50,042 nucleotides of DNA, taken from Neptuniibacter sp. GTDB taxonomy: Bacteria; Pseudomonadota; Gammaproteobacteria; Pseudomonadales; Balneatricaceae. Each line of letters starts with the position of its first letter. Within the stretch, counting starts at the first letter, position 1. The translations under genes and the position numbers were made by a program. Shown piece by piece: positions 9,520 to 18,884 of this stretch. The DNA is taken from the NCBI RefSeq assembly GCF_024231755.1, contig NZ_JAAEQH010000369.1, positions 1 to 50,042 of the forward strand, given 5' to 3'. Below the pieces are notes generated by a model, which worked only from the letters and a program-made list of their open reading frames with translations, did no database searches and was not told where the DNA came from.

Positions 9520-10998
9520 ATGGCTTCTCTGGAATCTCTCAATTTTGATAACAGTTATTTGCGCTTACCCGAAAACTTTTATCAGCAGGTAAAGCCGACA
9601 CCTCTGCGTGATCCATTCCTTATCGCATTCAACGCTGAGGTCGCTCAGCTATTGGATCTTGATCCATGTGAAGTCAATCCTCCACTTCTGACGAAGTTTT
9701 TTTCAGGTCAGGAGCTATTACCGGGTAGTGCGCCTTTAGCGATGAAATATACCGGTCATCAGTTCGGGGTGTATAACCCTGAGTTGGGTGATGGTCGCGG
9801 TTTGCTGCTTGGAGAGGTTGTAAATAGCCAGAATCAACGCTGGGATTTACATCTAAAGGGCGCAGGTAAAACTGCTTTTTCACGTTTTGGTGATGGTAGA
9901 GCTGTGTTGCGCTCTAGTATCCGAGAATATCTGATCAGTGAAGCGATGTATGGTTTGGGTATACCGACCACAAGAGCGCTGGCTCTGGTCGGTAGTGAAG
10001 AACTAGCGATGCGGGATGGGATGATGGAGCCCTGTGCTACTGTGCTCCGGGTGACGCAGTGTCATATCCGTTTTGGCCACTTTGAATATTTCTACCACAC
10101 TCGTCAGCATGAAGACCTTAAACGTCTGGCTGATTATTGCCTTGTCCGCTATTTCCCCGAACATCTAAATAGTGAAAACCCTTATCTGGCGATGTTCAGA
10201 ACCGTCGTCGAACGAAGTGCAACGCTGGTTGCTAAATGGCAGGCGTATGGTTTTGTTCATGCGGTACTGAATACCGACAATATGTCTCTCATTGGTGAGA
10301 CCTTTGATTACGGCCCATACAGTTTTATGGATGAGTACAAGCCGGGCATGATCAGTAACCATAATGATCACCAGGGACGTTATGCCTTTTCGCAACAGCC
10401 CGCGATTGTGCACTGGAATCTATCAGCATTGGCTCAGGCTCTATTACCGCTGATTGATAGAGACTCACTGATCCCAGTACTGGATAGTTATCCCGATCTG
10501 TATACCCAGGCGGAGCTGACAGAGTTCAGAAAACGTTTGGGTTTGCAAAGTCAGAGTAAGGAAGATAAAGACCTCGTTCAACAGCTGCTTACTTTATTTA
10601 CCAAACATTCGGTAGATATGAACCGCTTCTTCCGTTGTTTGAGTTCTTATGATGGTTCTGACGTTGCGATTGAGGCCTTATCTGAATTGACGAATAAGAC
10701 CACTGAACCAAGCCCCGAACTTAGAAAGTGGCTTGATCTTTACGACAAAAGGTTGATTCAGGAAGAAAGTGATAATTCTACTCGTCATCACTCAATGCTA
10801 GAGGTAAATCCTCGATTTGTATTGCGAAATTATATGGCTGAGGAAGCAATTAAAGAGGCAACTGAGGGGGACTTTACGTTGATTCATAATTTGATTACGT
10901 TGCTCAGTTCACCCATGCAGGAGAATCCCGATTTCATGCACTATACAGAGGCACCACCAAGCTGGGCAGGATCAATTTTCCTTACCTGCTCTTCATAA
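9520..10998 (+). CDS. selO: Protein adenylyltransferase SelO (YdiU family)
   Basis: A 492-residue pseudokinase-fold enzyme that AMPylates protein hydroxyl side chains. Family hallmarks are visible: YTGHQFGVYNPELGDGRG near residues 80-97, HLKGAGKTAFSR with the conserved lysine, GRAVLRSSIREYL, and VHAVLNTDNMSLIGETFDYGP containing the metal-binding Asn and Asp residues. The protein ends in TCSS. The cysteine three residues from the end corresponds to the selenocysteine of animal SelO and supports a complete C-terminus. Length is normal. The enzyme is linked to redox-stress protection in other bacteria. Confidence 0.95.
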   Translation: MASLESLNFDNSYLRLPENFYQQVKPTPLRDPFLIAFNAEVAQLLDLDPCEVNPPLLTKFFSGQELLPGSAPLAMKYTGHQFGVYNPELGDGRGLLLGEVVNSQNQRWDLHLKGAGKTAFSRFGDGRAVLRSSIREYLISEAMYGLGIPTTRALALVGSEELAMRDGMMEPCATVLRVTQCHIRFGHFEYFYHTRQHEDLKRLADYCLVRYFPEHLNSENPYLAMFRTVVERSATLVAKWQAYGFVHAVLNTDNMSLIGETFDYGPYSFMDEYKPGMISNHNDHQGRYAFSQQPAIVHWNLSALAQALLPLIDRDSLIPVLDSYPDLYTQAELTEFRKRLGLQSQSKEDKDLVQQLLTLFTKHSVDMNRFFRCLSSYDGSDVAIEALSELTNKTTEPSPELRKWLDLYDKRLIQEESDNSTRHHSMLEVNPRFVLRNYMAEEAIKEATEGDFTLIHNLITLLSSPMQENPDFMHYTEAPPSWAGSIFLTCSS

Positions 10999-11019
10999 AG
11001 TAAAAAAACTGCTACAAAC

Positions 11020-11065
11020 TAGGGGTTTATTGGCTTTTTTCGTTGACCCCACGTTGAAACCCCTA
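11020..11065. repeat. Inverted repeat in the selO-csp gap
   Basis: Nine-base arms TAGGGGTTT (11020-11028) and AAACCCCTA (11057-11065) flank a 28-base loop. The repeat is shortly after selO and about 160 bases before the cold-shock gene, upstream of an AT-rich stretch with a possible -10 near 11105. It has no T-run and so is not a standard terminator; it may be an operator or part of an RNA structure. The rest of the 222-base gap shows the long untranslated leader typical of csp genes and no ORF. Confidence 0.35.
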
Positions 11066-11226
11066 TAGATTGGGTCCTGCTAGAAAGTAAGCCGTATATT
11101 TATGCTATACAACCTCGAAGTTACATAGTACTTCGTCCTGTTTTTCATAAGTAATCGCAACACTTCAAGCACAATCGCTTTGCGCTGCGAAGCACTATAT
11201 TACTCTTAAAGAATAGGATTATGACT

Positions 11227-11430
11227 ATGTCTACTACTGGTACTGTTAAGTGGTTTAACGACGAGAAAGGTTTTGGTTTCATCGAGCAGGAAAACGGCCC
11301 AGACGTTTTCGCACACTTCTCTGCAATTCAGGGCGAAGGCTTCAAATCTCTGGCTGAAGGTGAAAAAGTACAGTTCACTATCACTCAGGGTCAGAAAGGT
11401 CCTCAGGCTGAGAACATCACTAAGCTGTAA
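11227..11430 (+). CDS. Cold-shock protein, CspA family
   Basis: A 67-residue single cold-shock domain that binds single-stranded nucleic acid. RNP1 (KGFGFI) and RNP2 (DVFAHFS) are both present, with [11 protein letters not shown] at the start and [17 protein letters not shown] at the end. The ATG at 11227 is preferred over the ATG at 11221 because AGGA at 11215-11218 is 8 bases from the former but only 2 from the latter. Codon use is strongly biased, which suggests high expression. A strong hairpin terminator follows. Confidence 0.95.
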   Translation: MSTTGTVKWFNDEKGFGFIEQENGPDVFAHFSAIQGEGFKSLAEGEKVQFTITQGQKGPQAENITKL

Positions 11431-11446
11431 GCTTTAGTTTCTCGAT

Positions 11447-11476
11447 AAAAAAGCAAGGCTATGCCTTGCTTTTTTT
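11447..11476. terminator. Bidirectional rho-independent terminator after csp
   Basis: Arms GCAAGGC (11453-11459) and GCCTTGC (11463-11469) with a TAT loop are flanked by A6 on the left and T7 on the right. It terminates the cold-shock gene and, read on the other strand, the GGDEF-EAL gene that ends at 11501. Confidence 0.9.
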
Positions 11477-11500
11477 GTGCCTGAAATCCTGATCTGGTTG

Positions 11501-13831
11501 TCATGTCTGTTCGCTACTCTCTTGCTGGAAATCCTCTGCCCAGATGAGAAATTCATCAATCGGCATGGGTTTAGCCATATAAAAGCCCTGCAGATAATCA
11601 CAGTCCGCCCCTAACAGAATCTTATATTGTTCATCTGTTTCGATACCTTCAGCAACTACATCAATCTGCTGTAGGTGACAAAGGCCGATCAGGGCTTTTG
11701 TCATATCTCTCTTATCTGGAATCCCAATTCGCTCGATCAGCTGTTTATCAAACTTGATGATATCTACTGGGTAATCGAGCATCTGCATGAGGCTCGTATA
11801 GCCCGTTCCAAAGTCATCGATTGCTATTTTAAAGCCTTGATTACGAAAGCTACTCAGCCATTTAAGGGCATCCTGTTCTTGCTGTAGGGCAAAGGTCTCT
11901 GTGATTTCAATGACAAAGCTATTTGGCTGCACGTTATACTTGTGGCATAGATTCGTTACTTTTTCTGAAAAACGCTCGCTGCCGATCTCCGCTGATGAAA
12001 TATTGATAGAGAGCTCGAAATGATCATCCAGGCTGTTTTTCAATAGATGGGAATCTTGAAAGGCTTGCTGAATTACCCAAAGATCAATCTTTTCAAAAAT
12101 GCCTGTGCTTTCGGCTATTGGAATGAATAGGGCAGGAGAGACTGAACCCAGTTCCTCAGACGTCCATCTAAGTAACGCTTCACAACCTTTGATATGACCA
12201 TGGCTGTCAATGATCGGCATGTAGAAGAGTTTGAATTCTTGATCGCAGTTGAGTGTTTTAAGCTTGTTTTCAACTTCTTTTAACTCGCGGTCTTTTTTTG
12301 CGAGCTCTTTGGAATAACTAGCCTGCTTGTTTTTGCCTGATTTCTTCGCCTGATACATGGCGAGATCAGCGTTGGAAATGAGCTGTGAAAGTGAGTGACC
12401 ATCATTGGGAAAAGTTGCAACACCGATGCTGGCTGTTACCGGGAAATTACCGAGGTCAAAATGATAGCCATCGGTAAATAAATTAAGGACTTTCTCGCAC
12501 AGGGAATAGGTCTGATCGCGGTTTAGATCAGGCAGCATGATAATAAATTCATCACCGGATAGGCGGTATACACTGGGCTGTTTGGATTTTGCCTCATCTT
12601 CATTTTGCCGAGTGATGCTCTGTAAACGAACCGCGACGGTTTTCAGAAGCTTGTCGCCAACCTCATGGCCGTATTTATCATTCACGAACTTGAAGTTATC
12701 CAGATCGAGATAAGCGATACTTAGTTCACTGCGAAATTGCTCAGCTTCAGCAAGTTCTACTGCAGCTGACTCATAGAATGCGGCTCTGTTTGGTAGCTGA
12801 GTTAAAGCATCTGTTCTGGACTGATGGCGGCTTTCGAGAAAAGATTGATTTAACTGTTCGTATAACCTGTGAAATTTTCTGCCTAACCTTCCTACTTCAT
12901 CAGCAGCGCGTGGCGCTTCGATATTGCCACGTTTTTTTTCCATAACATCAGTTAACTGTTCATCCAGAAGGGAGATTGGAGAAGTGATATATTTGCGGAT
13001 CAAATATTGCAGGATGGTATAAGAGACAAACACACCAATAACGACTAATGAAAGTAGCTGAGTTTTGAGAACTGATAACTGTTCATCCAGGTAAGAGCGT
13101 GAAGGGGTGACTTTCAGATAGTATTGGTCTCTAAGCGCTACTGAAGAGGTTAGGATATTTTGTTCGGGTAACGGTTTCGTTGTCAGATACTCTATCGTTG
13201 CTTTAAATTCTGAAGTTGTTTTTTTTAACAGCCTTTCAAACCTTTTTGGGGCAACAGTTACAATAATGTGAAGAGTGTGGTTGAGCTGATTAACGTGCGG
13301 TGAGCTCAGTGTGCGAGAATCTACTGTTACGCCCTTCTGAATAATGGCAGGTGCTAAATGAGGGTAATGCCGCCAGGACTGGAATACTTTTTTTTCCTGC
13401 ATGACAGCTGCCATATTTAGCTGAACAGTGCTGATGTCAGCGAAAGGGTCTGTACTATTTTCAACATAAAATATTTTTTGGTTATCAGAGGTTATGATAG
13501 ACAGAGAAGCATGTTGTGACTTATTACTGAAATACCTGCTAATCGCAGACTTCAAATTGCTGGATAGCATACGGTCACGGAAGATATTATCTGTATCACG
13601 AATAAACTGTGCCAACGTATCCCCTTCAATTAGAAAAGTCTGGTAGGCATCTACGAACCGGTTATAGGCGAGAAACTCAGATCTTAGGTTATTTAAGCGG
13701 AGGTCTAACTTGTTCTGTTCCAATTGATGTATTGATTTGGCTTGCTGCTCATAGATAAAGAATGCAGCCAGAATGTAGCTGACCAGAATTACCGGTAGTA
13801 TTAATAGACCTGCTCGCTTATTGAGATTCAT
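11501..13831 (-). CDS. Membrane GGDEF-EAL c-di-GMP protein, MbaA-like
   Basis: A 776-residue inner-membrane protein: membrane helix at about 9-27, periplasmic sensor domain of about 235 residues, second helix near 262-282, HAMP linker, GGDEF domain (about 345-500) and EAL domain (about 515-765). The GGDEF signature is SGDEF (YRLSGDEFIIML), which may be weak or inactive. The EAL domain keeps EALLRW, the DDFGTGYTSL loop and VAEGIET, so phosphodiesterase activity is plausible. It overlaps the upstream PotD-like gene by 14 bases. In Vibrio cholerae a polyamine-binding periplasmic protein (NspS) regulates a GGDEF-EAL partner (MbaA) from the same kind of operon; the same role is inferred here. Confidence 0.88.
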   Translation of the reverse strand: MNLNKRAGLLILPVILVSYILAAFFIYEQQAKSIHQLEQNKLDLRLNNLRSEFLAYNRFVDAYQTFLIEGDTLAQFIRDTDNIFRDRMLSSNLKSAISRYFSNKSQHASLSIITSDNQKIFYVENSTDPFADISTVQLNMAAVMQEKKVFQSWRHYPHLAPAIIQKGVTVDSRTLSSPHVNQLNHTLHIIVTVAPKRFERLLKKTTSEFKATIEYLTTKPLPEQNILTSSVALRDQYYLKVTPSRSYLDEQLSVLKTQLLSLVVIGVFVSYTILQYLIRKYITSPISLLDEQLTDVMEKKRGNIEAPRAADEVGRLGRKFHRLYEQLNQSFLESRHQSRTDALTQLPNRAAFYESAAVELAEAEQFRSELSIAYLDLDNFKFVNDKYGHEVGDKLLKTVAVRLQSITRQNEDEAKSKQPSVYRLSGDEFIIMLPDLNRDQTYSLCEKVLNLFTDGYHFDLGNFPVTASIGVATFPNDGHSLSQLISNADLAMYQAKKSGKNKQASYSKELAKKDRELKEVENKLKTLNCDQEFKLFYMPIIDSHGHIKGCEALLRWTSEELGSVSPALFIPIAESTGIFEKIDLWVIQQAFQDSHLLKNSLDDHFELSINISSAEIGSERFSEKVTNLCHKYNVQPNSFVIEITETFALQQEQDALKWLSSFRNQGFKIAIDDFGTGYTSLMQMLDYPVDIIKFDKQLIERIGIPDKRDMTKALIGLCHLQQIDVVAEGIETDEQYKILLGADCDYLQGFYMAKPMPIDEFLIWAEDFQQESSEQT

Positions 13832-14867
13832 GAATATTAATAATCGCGTTCGTTATTCTTAGTCGTTGCCTGATGTTTTCGTTACTTAACACCTCATATA
13901 GGCCACTTCTTCTCAATATTTTATGTTCTGGGAAGATTTCACTGTCGTTTCTGAATTCCTCAGAGAGCAGCTTCGTCGCAGCATCGTTAGGGGTTGCGTA
14001 ATAAAGGTCTTCTGCGTTCTTTGCAGCAATAGCCGGTTTATTCAGATAGTTGATCAGATTTAAAGCTTCTTGCTGGTGTTCAGACGATGCAGTTATCGCA
14101 AGGCAATCTACCCACAGTACTGTACCTTCAGCAGGTATTACATATTTCCACAGCCCCTTGCTGTTTTGCAGTTCATTAATGGTGTACTGATCACCTCCGT
14201 ATGCAAGTGCCATATGAAGTTCGTCTGCATTTGGACTGTTTTGAAGGAAAGTGATTACGTAATCATAGGTCAGGACATGGGGGAGCTGGTTTTTTAAACT
14301 TGCAAAGGCTTGTTTGAAAGCCTTGGGATCTTCCGTATTTAACTCATGCTGATGCAGAAACAATGCCGGAGCTAACATATCGGTGTAATCGTCCATCATC
14401 CCGATATGACCTCTAAGCTGTTCACTGGGATTAAGTAGATCATTCCAAGATGTCGGAGGCGTTGCGACTATATCGGAGCGGTAGACTATGCCTAGTGTTC
14501 CCCACAGGTAAGGCATTGCATAATTACCGCAACGGTAGCGCCAGAACTCACCCATATGTTTTAGATTAGGAACATTCTCTTCAGTAAGCTTTATCAACTT
14601 TCCTTCTTTGCCGAAACGTTCAGCAATGACTTCGTCGACAACCGCTATATCAATACTGTTATGTTTGGAATTAAGAAGTATCGCGTCCCTTTTTTCATCA
14701 TTGTCGAAGTAGATGATTTCAATGCGGTTACCTGATTGTTGTTCCCACTGATGTTGGATCTCTTCACTGAGATAAGCTTCCCAATTCAATAGGTTCAGGG
14801 TTTCAGCATTTAACTGAAACGGTGCAACAAGAGAAAGTACCGTGAGGTAAATACGGAATAAGCTCAT
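13818..14867 (-). CDS. PotD/PotF-like periplasmic polyamine-binding protein, NspS-like
   Basis: A 349-residue extracytoplasmic solute-binding protein of the spermidine/putrescine class. It has a signal peptide (residues 1-21, cleavage after NAE or nearby), then LNLLNWEAYLSEEI, the acidic DNDEKRDAI segment, and the hinge region MPYLWGTLGIVYRSD typical of PotD. No PotABC permease genes are adjacent. Instead the gene overlaps a membrane GGDEF-EAL gene by 14 bases, which points to polyamine sensing rather than uptake. Ligand residues cannot be assigned with certainty from sequence alone. Confidence 0.88.
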   Translation of the reverse strand: MSLFRIYLTVLSLVAPFQLNAETLNLLNWEAYLSEEIQHQWEQQSGNRIEIIYFDNDEKRDAILLNSKHNSIDIAVVDEVIAERFGKEGKLIKLTEENVPNLKHMGEFWRYRCGNYAMPYLWGTLGIVYRSDIVATPPTSWNDLLNPSEQLRGHIGMMDDYTDMLAPALFLHQHELNTEDPKAFKQAFASLKNQLPHVLTYDYVITFLQNSPNADELHMALAYGGDQYTINELQNSKGLWKYVIPAEGTVLWVDCLAITASSEHQQEALNLINYLNKPAIAAKNAEDLYYATPNDAATKLLSEEFRNDSEIFPEHKILRRSGLYEVLSNENIRQRLRITNAIINIHESQ

Positions 14868-15086
14868 AATTCTTCTCTTTATTGTTTTTATTAGGTGCGC
14901 TGAATTTAAGCACTTGTATTATTTTATAGCAGTTAATCAAAAAAGAGGAAAAGGGCACTTGGGTGTATATAAGTTGTGCTCAGGTATTGGGAGAGGTGAT
15001 CTGTTCGTATATGGACCGAAGATCATTAGTTATCAAATATAAGGCTTATCTAGAAAGTTTGCTTCTTCCAAGCTGCTCACTAGAAT

Positions 15087-15410
15087 TTACGAGTCTAAAC
15101 GATGAGGTTCCAGATCAAAATTTGTGATTGCTTTGCCCAGAACAACCACCTTACCTTTGTAGCGTTCATCACCCGTTGAAGAAAACTCAAAATTGTATGA
15201 GCGCCAGACCCGGATCTGTCCTTTTCCATCTCTCTTAAGCCAGAACCCCCGTAGATTGATATTGTCATCTAGCAGTTGCAGCTCAAGCTCGTTGCACTTA
15301 CGGCGCGTGTGTTTAAGTGCTACCTCTTTAACTTTCTGGGACTGCCACCAGTGGTAGATCATAAAAATGATCAGGGTAATCCAGAACAGCGATTCTATAT
15401 CAACAAACAT
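15087..15410 (-). CDS. DUF3301 family membrane protein
   Basis: A 107-residue protein with one N-terminal membrane helix (about residues 6-24, LFWITLIIFMIYHWW). A cytoplasmic domain follows, with KHTRRKCNELELQLLDDNINLRGFWLKRD and WRSYNFEFSSTGDERYKGKVVV, as in the gammaproteobacterial DUF3301 family. Function is unknown. It is divergent from the DUF599 gene. The preceding gap (14868-15086) shows no ORF or clear regulatory site. Confidence 0.85.
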   Translation of the reverse strand: MFVDIESLFWITLIIFMIYHWWQSQKVKEVALKHTRRKCNELELQLLDDNINLRGFWLKRDGKGQIRVWRSYNFEFSSTGDERYKGKVVVLGKAITNFDLEPHRLDS

Positions 15411-15503
15411 GGGTTATTGTTTCCACAATGAAGCGATTACTTTATGCTTGTTTTACAATGAGTTGCTAGATAATGCACGATAATTCTTGATTGGAGCTTT
15501 TTT

Positions 15504-16220
15504 ATGGGGTCCCTGCAGCAGTTTGTCATAGAAAACGGACTCAATCTTTTGGCGCTTTTCTGGTTTCTGGCCTGCTTTAAAGGCTATATGTATTACTCGC
15601 GCAAGCGGAGCTTTGATACGGCTTGTCTTGCCAGTATGTTGCATATGTATCGTAAAGAGTGGATGAAGCGAATGCTGACCCGCGATGTCCGTATTGCTGA
15701 TACCACTGCGATTGCCAATCTGGAACGAGGTGTATCTTTCTTTGCTTCCACTACCATGTTGATTCTTGCCGGTCTTATGACCGTGCTGGGCTCTACTCAA
15801 CAGGCGATAGATGTGGTGGCCGACATTCCATTTGTCTACCCTGCTACCCGTGCAGAGTGGGAGCTGAAAATCCTGTTGATGATCACGCTCTTTGTTTACG
15901 CCTTTTTCAAGTTTACCTGGAGTCTGCGTCAGTATGGCTTTGTCTCCATTATGATAGGCGGCGCTCCCCATCCCGAGGAACACCCTTCAGAACAGCAGGT
16001 AAATGCTCATGCCAGTCGGGTAGCAAAGATGACCTCTATGGCTGCGAATAACTTCAACCTTGGCCTTCGAACTTACTATTTCTGTCTAGCTGTTCTTGGT
16101 TGGTTTATCAGTCCCTGGATTTTTATGGCACTGAGTACAGGTGTTGTGTTCATTCTTTATCGTCGTGAATTCAAGTCTTCGACACTGAAGACATTGATGA
16201 TGAGTACTGAGGAATCTTGA
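15504..16220 (+). CDS. DUF599 family integral membrane protein
   Basis: A 238-residue protein with four likely membrane segments (about 12-30, 80-100, 121-140 and 190-220) and a conserved soluble part including RKEWMKRML and the NLERGVSFFASTT helix, as in DUF599. No enzymatic motif was seen and the function is unknown. The start is an ATG preceded by an A/T-rich weak ribosome site (GGAGC at 15495-15499). Confidence 0.85.
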   Translation: MGSLQQFVIENGLNLLALFWFLACFKGYMYYSRKRSFDTACLASMLHMYRKEWMKRMLTRDVRIADTTAIANLERGVSFFASTTMLILAGLMTVLGSTQQAIDVVADIPFVYPATRAEWELKILLMITLFVYAFFKFTWSLRQYGFVSIMIGGAPHPEEHPSEQQVNAHASRVAKMTSMAANNFNLGLRTYYFCLAVLGWFISPWIFMALSTGVVFILYRREFKSSTLKTLMMSTEES

Positions 16221-16237
16221 GCCTAAAATGGTTTATT

Positions 16238-16279
16238 CATGAAAAACCTTATTGGCAGTGCTTGAAAAGGTTTTTCATG
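16238..16279. repeat. 13-bp perfect inverted repeat upstream of htpG
   Basis: Arms CATGAAAAACCTT (16238-16250) and AAGGTTTTTCATG (16267-16279) are perfect complements separated by 16 bases. There is no following T-run. The right arm overlaps the spacer of the predicted heat-shock promoter of htpG, so it could be an operator or a hairpin terminating the DUF599 transcript inefficiently. Confidence 0.6.
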
Positions 16280-16288
16280 TCCCAATAT
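16261..16288 (+). promoter_or_regulatory. htpG: Predicted sigma-32 (heat-shock) promoter of htpG
   Basis: CTTGAAA at 16261-16267 and CCCAATAT at 16281-16288 are separated by 13 bases. These match the sigma-32 elements (CTTGAA and CCCCATNT, seven of eight in the latter) at an accepted spacing. The site stands about 80 bases upstream of htpG, a classic RpoH regulon member. Confidence 0.7.
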
Positions 16289-16365
16289 TGCTTTTATTGG
16301 TAAATGTATGGGGAGGCTTTCCCTATACGGTTTCACAGTAAAACAGACCTATTGGAAAAGTGTTG

Positions 16366-18276
16366 ATGACTACAGAAACTCATGGCTTCCAGACAGAAGT
16401 GAAGCAGCTGCTTCATTTGATGATCCACTCTCTATATTCCAACAAAGATATCTTTCTGCGTGAGCTGATCTCTAACGCATCTGATGCGGCAGAGAAATTG
16501 CGTTTTGAAGCACTATCAAATGGTGCTCTGTATGAAAATGATGGTGATCTGAAAATCAGCATCAGCTTTGATAAAGAAGCTAAAACACTGACTATTGAAG
16601 ATAACGGCATCGGCATGAGCCGTGATGATGTGATTGAGCACCTGGGCACGATTGCTAAATCGGGTACAGCTCAGTTCCTATCGCAGCTGACAGGTGATCA
16701 GAACAAAGATACTCAGTTGATCGGTCAGTTCGGTGTTGGTTTTTACTCTTCATTCATCGTTGCTCAGCGAGTAGAAGTCTTCACGCGTAAAGCAGGCCTG
16801 CCTGTTGCAGAAGGTGTACATTGGGCGTCAGAAGGTGAAGGCGAGTTCACTATCGGCAATGTTGATAAAGAGGGCCGGGGTACTCGTATCGTCCTGCACC
16901 TTAAAGAAGGTGAAGAGAGCTTTGCCGATGGTCATGCACTGCGTGGCCTAGTTCGCAAATACTCCGATCACATCTCTATTCCTGTCATCATGCAGAAGGA
17001 AGCAATGCCTGAGTTTGATGATGAGGGTAACGAGAAGGAAGTTGCTGCTGAGCAGGAAGACGAGACTGTAAACAGCGCGACAGCACTGTGGACACGTAAC
17101 AAGTCTGATATCTCCGAAGAAGAATATCAGGAGTTCTACAAGCATATTTCCCATGACTTCAGCGATTCCCTAACATGGGCACACAACAGAGTTGAAGGTA
17201 ATCTGGAATATACTTCTCTGCTGTACGTGCCAGAAAAAGCACCGTATGACCTTTGGAACCGTGAAGCTCCTCGTGGCCTGAAACTATACGTACAGCGCGT
17301 ATTTATCATGGATCAGGCGGAAGAGTTCCTGCCACTGTACCTGCGCTTTATGAAAGGTATTGTGGACACTAAGGATCTGTCCCTGAACGTATCCCGTGAG
17401 ATTCTGCAGAAGGATGAAAACGTTAATAAACTGCGTTCTGCTCTGACCAAGCGTGTTTTGGATATGCTGGTTAAACTGGGTAAAAACAAGCCTGAAGAGT
17501 ACGCTAAGTTCTGGGCAGAGTTTGGTCAGGTTCTGAAGGAAGGCCCTGCTGAAGATTATCCTAACCGTGAGAAGATCCTGAAGCTGATGCGCTTCTCTTC
17601 CACGCACAATAACAACGATGAGCAGAATGTATCTCTGGATGACTACATCTCCCGTATGCAGGAAGGTCAGGATAAGATCTACTTCGTTGTTGCAGATAAC
17701 TACAACACTGCTAAGAACAGCCCGCACTTGGAAATCTTCCGTAAGAAAGGCATCGAAGTATTGTTGCTAACAGATCGTATTGACGACTGGATGATGAGTC
17801 AGTTGTTCAACTACGATGAGAAGTCCTTCCAGGATGTCACCAAAGGTGAGTTGGATCTGGAAGAGACAACAACTGAAGAAGAGAAGAAAGAGCAGGAAGA
17901 AGCAGCAAAAGAGCTGGAAGGTCTGGTTGAACGCCTGAAATCTAGCCTGGGTGATAAAGTATCTGACGTACGTATCACTAACCGTCTGACAGATTCCCCT
18001 GCTTGTCTGGTGCTGGGTGCCCACGATATGGGCATGCAGATGCGTCAGATTATGGAAGCTGCAGGTCAGGCCGTACCTGATAACAAGCCAGCATTTGAGG
18101 TTAACCCAGAGCATCCACTGATTGAAAAACTGGACAAGGAAGCGGATGAAGACCGCTTTGCTGATCTGGCACTGGTTCTGTTTGATCAGGCAGGTCTTGC
18201 AGCAGGTGCTCAGTTGGATGATCCAGCGACTTATGTAGCGCGTCTTAACAAGCTACTGCTTGAGCTGAGTGCATAA
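16366..18276 (+). CDS. htpG: Molecular chaperone HtpG (Hsp90)
   Basis: A 636-residue bacterial Hsp90 that uses ATP-driven dimer clamping to remodel client proteins in the cytoplasm. The N-terminal GHKL ATPase domain shows [22 protein letters not shown] and [11 protein letters not shown]; the middle domain has [11 protein letters not shown], and a C-terminal dimerisation domain follows. ATG 16366 is chosen over the GTG at 16360 because GGA at 16354-16356 is well spaced and the family begins near MTTETHGFQ. Expression is expected from the heat-shock promoter at 16261-16288, and a terminator follows directly. Confidence 0.98.
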   Translation: MTTETHGFQTEVKQLLHLMIHSLYSNKDIFLRELISNASDAAEKLRFEALSNGALYENDGDLKISISFDKEAKTLTIEDNGIGMSRDDVIEHLGTIAKSGTAQFLSQLTGDQNKDTQLIGQFGVGFYSSFIVAQRVEVFTRKAGLPVAEGVHWASEGEGEFTIGNVDKEGRGTRIVLHLKEGEESFADGHALRGLVRKYSDHISIPVIMQKEAMPEFDDEGNEKEVAAEQEDETVNSATALWTRNKSDISEEEYQEFYKHISHDFSDSLTWAHNRVEGNLEYTSLLYVPEKAPYDLWNREAPRGLKLYVQRVFIMDQAEEFLPLYLRFMKGIVDTKDLSLNVSREILQKDENVNKLRSALTKRVLDMLVKLGKNKPEEYAKFWAEFGQVLKEGPAEDYPNREKILKLMRFSSTHNNNDEQNVSLDDYISRMQEGQDKIYFVVADNYNTAKNSPHLEIFRKKGIEVLLLTDRIDDWMMSQLFNYDEKSFQDVTKGELDLEETTTEEEKKEQEEAAKELEGLVERLKSSLGDKVSDVRITNRLTDSPACLVLGAHDMGMQMRQIMEAAGQAVPDNKPAFEVNPEHPLIEKLDKEADEDRFADLALVLFDQAGLAAGAQLDDPATYVARLNKLLLELSA

Positions 18277-18330
18277 ACTCTCTGAGTTAAGTTTGCGGAT
18301 AATACCCGAGTAAAAAATTAAGTTACTGAT

Positions 18331-18356
18331 AAAGCGGCCGTTAAGGCCGCTTTTTG
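18331..18356 (+). terminator. Rho-independent terminator of htpG
   Basis: Arms AAAGCGGCC (18331-18339) and GGCCGCTTT (18345-18353) with a GTTAA loop, followed by further T residues, about 55 bases after the htpG stop. Confidence 0.92.
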
Positions 18357-18381
18357 TATTTTTAATCTACACTAGTTCGTA

Positions 18382-18418
18382 ATCCAGCACAGACCTAACG
18401 GTCTTTAATGCGCTGGAT
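18382..18418. repeat. Nested inverted repeat upstream of the cytochrome c gene
   Basis: Outer arms ATCCAGC (18382-18388) and GCTGGAT (18412-18418) enclose a short inner hairpin GACC-TAAC-GGTC (18392-18403). It is in the gap before the cytochrome c gene and could be an operator or a leader structure; nothing else in the sequence decides this. Confidence 0.3.
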
Positions 18419-18489
18419 CAAGGTTTTCGATGGCGATATGCAGTTGAATACCAATAAAGAATAAAGCTGGATCGGGTGAGGTGATCTTG

Positions 18490-18786
18490 ATGAAAAAAGC
18501 AATGGGTTTTGTGGCAGCAGCAGTACTAGCGGCAGCGTCTATGGGTGTTCAGGCAGATGGTCAGGCAGTTTACGATAAGCACTGCAAAGGTTGTCATGTA
18601 GCAGGTGTTGGTAATGCGCCTAAGCCAGGTGACGCAGCAGCGTGGGATGCACGTAAAGCTGCGGGTGTTGATGCTATGGTCCAGACGGTAATTACAGGTA
18701 AAGGTGCGATGCCTCCAAAAGGTACTTGTGCTACGTGTGATGACGCATCACTTAAAGCCGCAGTGGAAGTGCTGTTAGCTCAGTAA
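18490..18786 (+). CDS. Periplasmic monohaem cytochrome c5
   Basis: A 98-residue secreted electron carrier. A signal peptide ends at VQA-DG (cleavage about residue 22). The haem attachment site CKGCH is at residues 32-36, the axial methionine is in GAMPPKG, and a CATC pair forms the disulfide that distinguishes cytochrome c5. ATG 18490 is preferred to GTG 18481 because GAGG at 18477-18480 is suitably spaced and the signal peptide then begins MKKAM. It is monocistronic between two terminators. No direct link to the neighbouring hydrogen sensor is shown. Confidence 0.93.
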   Translation: MKKAMGFVAAAVLAAASMGVQADGQAVYDKHCKGCHVAGVGNAPKPGDAAAWDARKAAGVDAMVQTVITGKGAMPPKGTCATCDDASLKAAVEVLLAQ

Positions 18787-18810
18787 GTTTTGTTTGTTCC
18801 TCTTGATTAG

Positions 18811-18838
18811 AAGGCCGCTTTTTAAGCGGCCTTTTTTA
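18811..18838 (+). terminator. Rho-independent terminator of the cytochrome c gene
   Basis: Arms AAGGCCGCTT (18811-18820) and AAGCGGCCTT (18824-18833) with a TTT loop and a T-run. It leaves only about 45 bases for the promoter of the downstream DksA-like/hupTUV unit. Confidence 0.92.
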
Positions 18839-18884
18839 TGTGGCGTATTTATGCGAGTCTACTGTTATGAACAGTGAGGTTTGT

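Noticed and set aside
18840-18884. Longer start of the DksA-like protein at 18840
   Set aside because: The extra 15 residues overlap the terminator T-run end and lack a ribosome site, while ATG 18885 has one.
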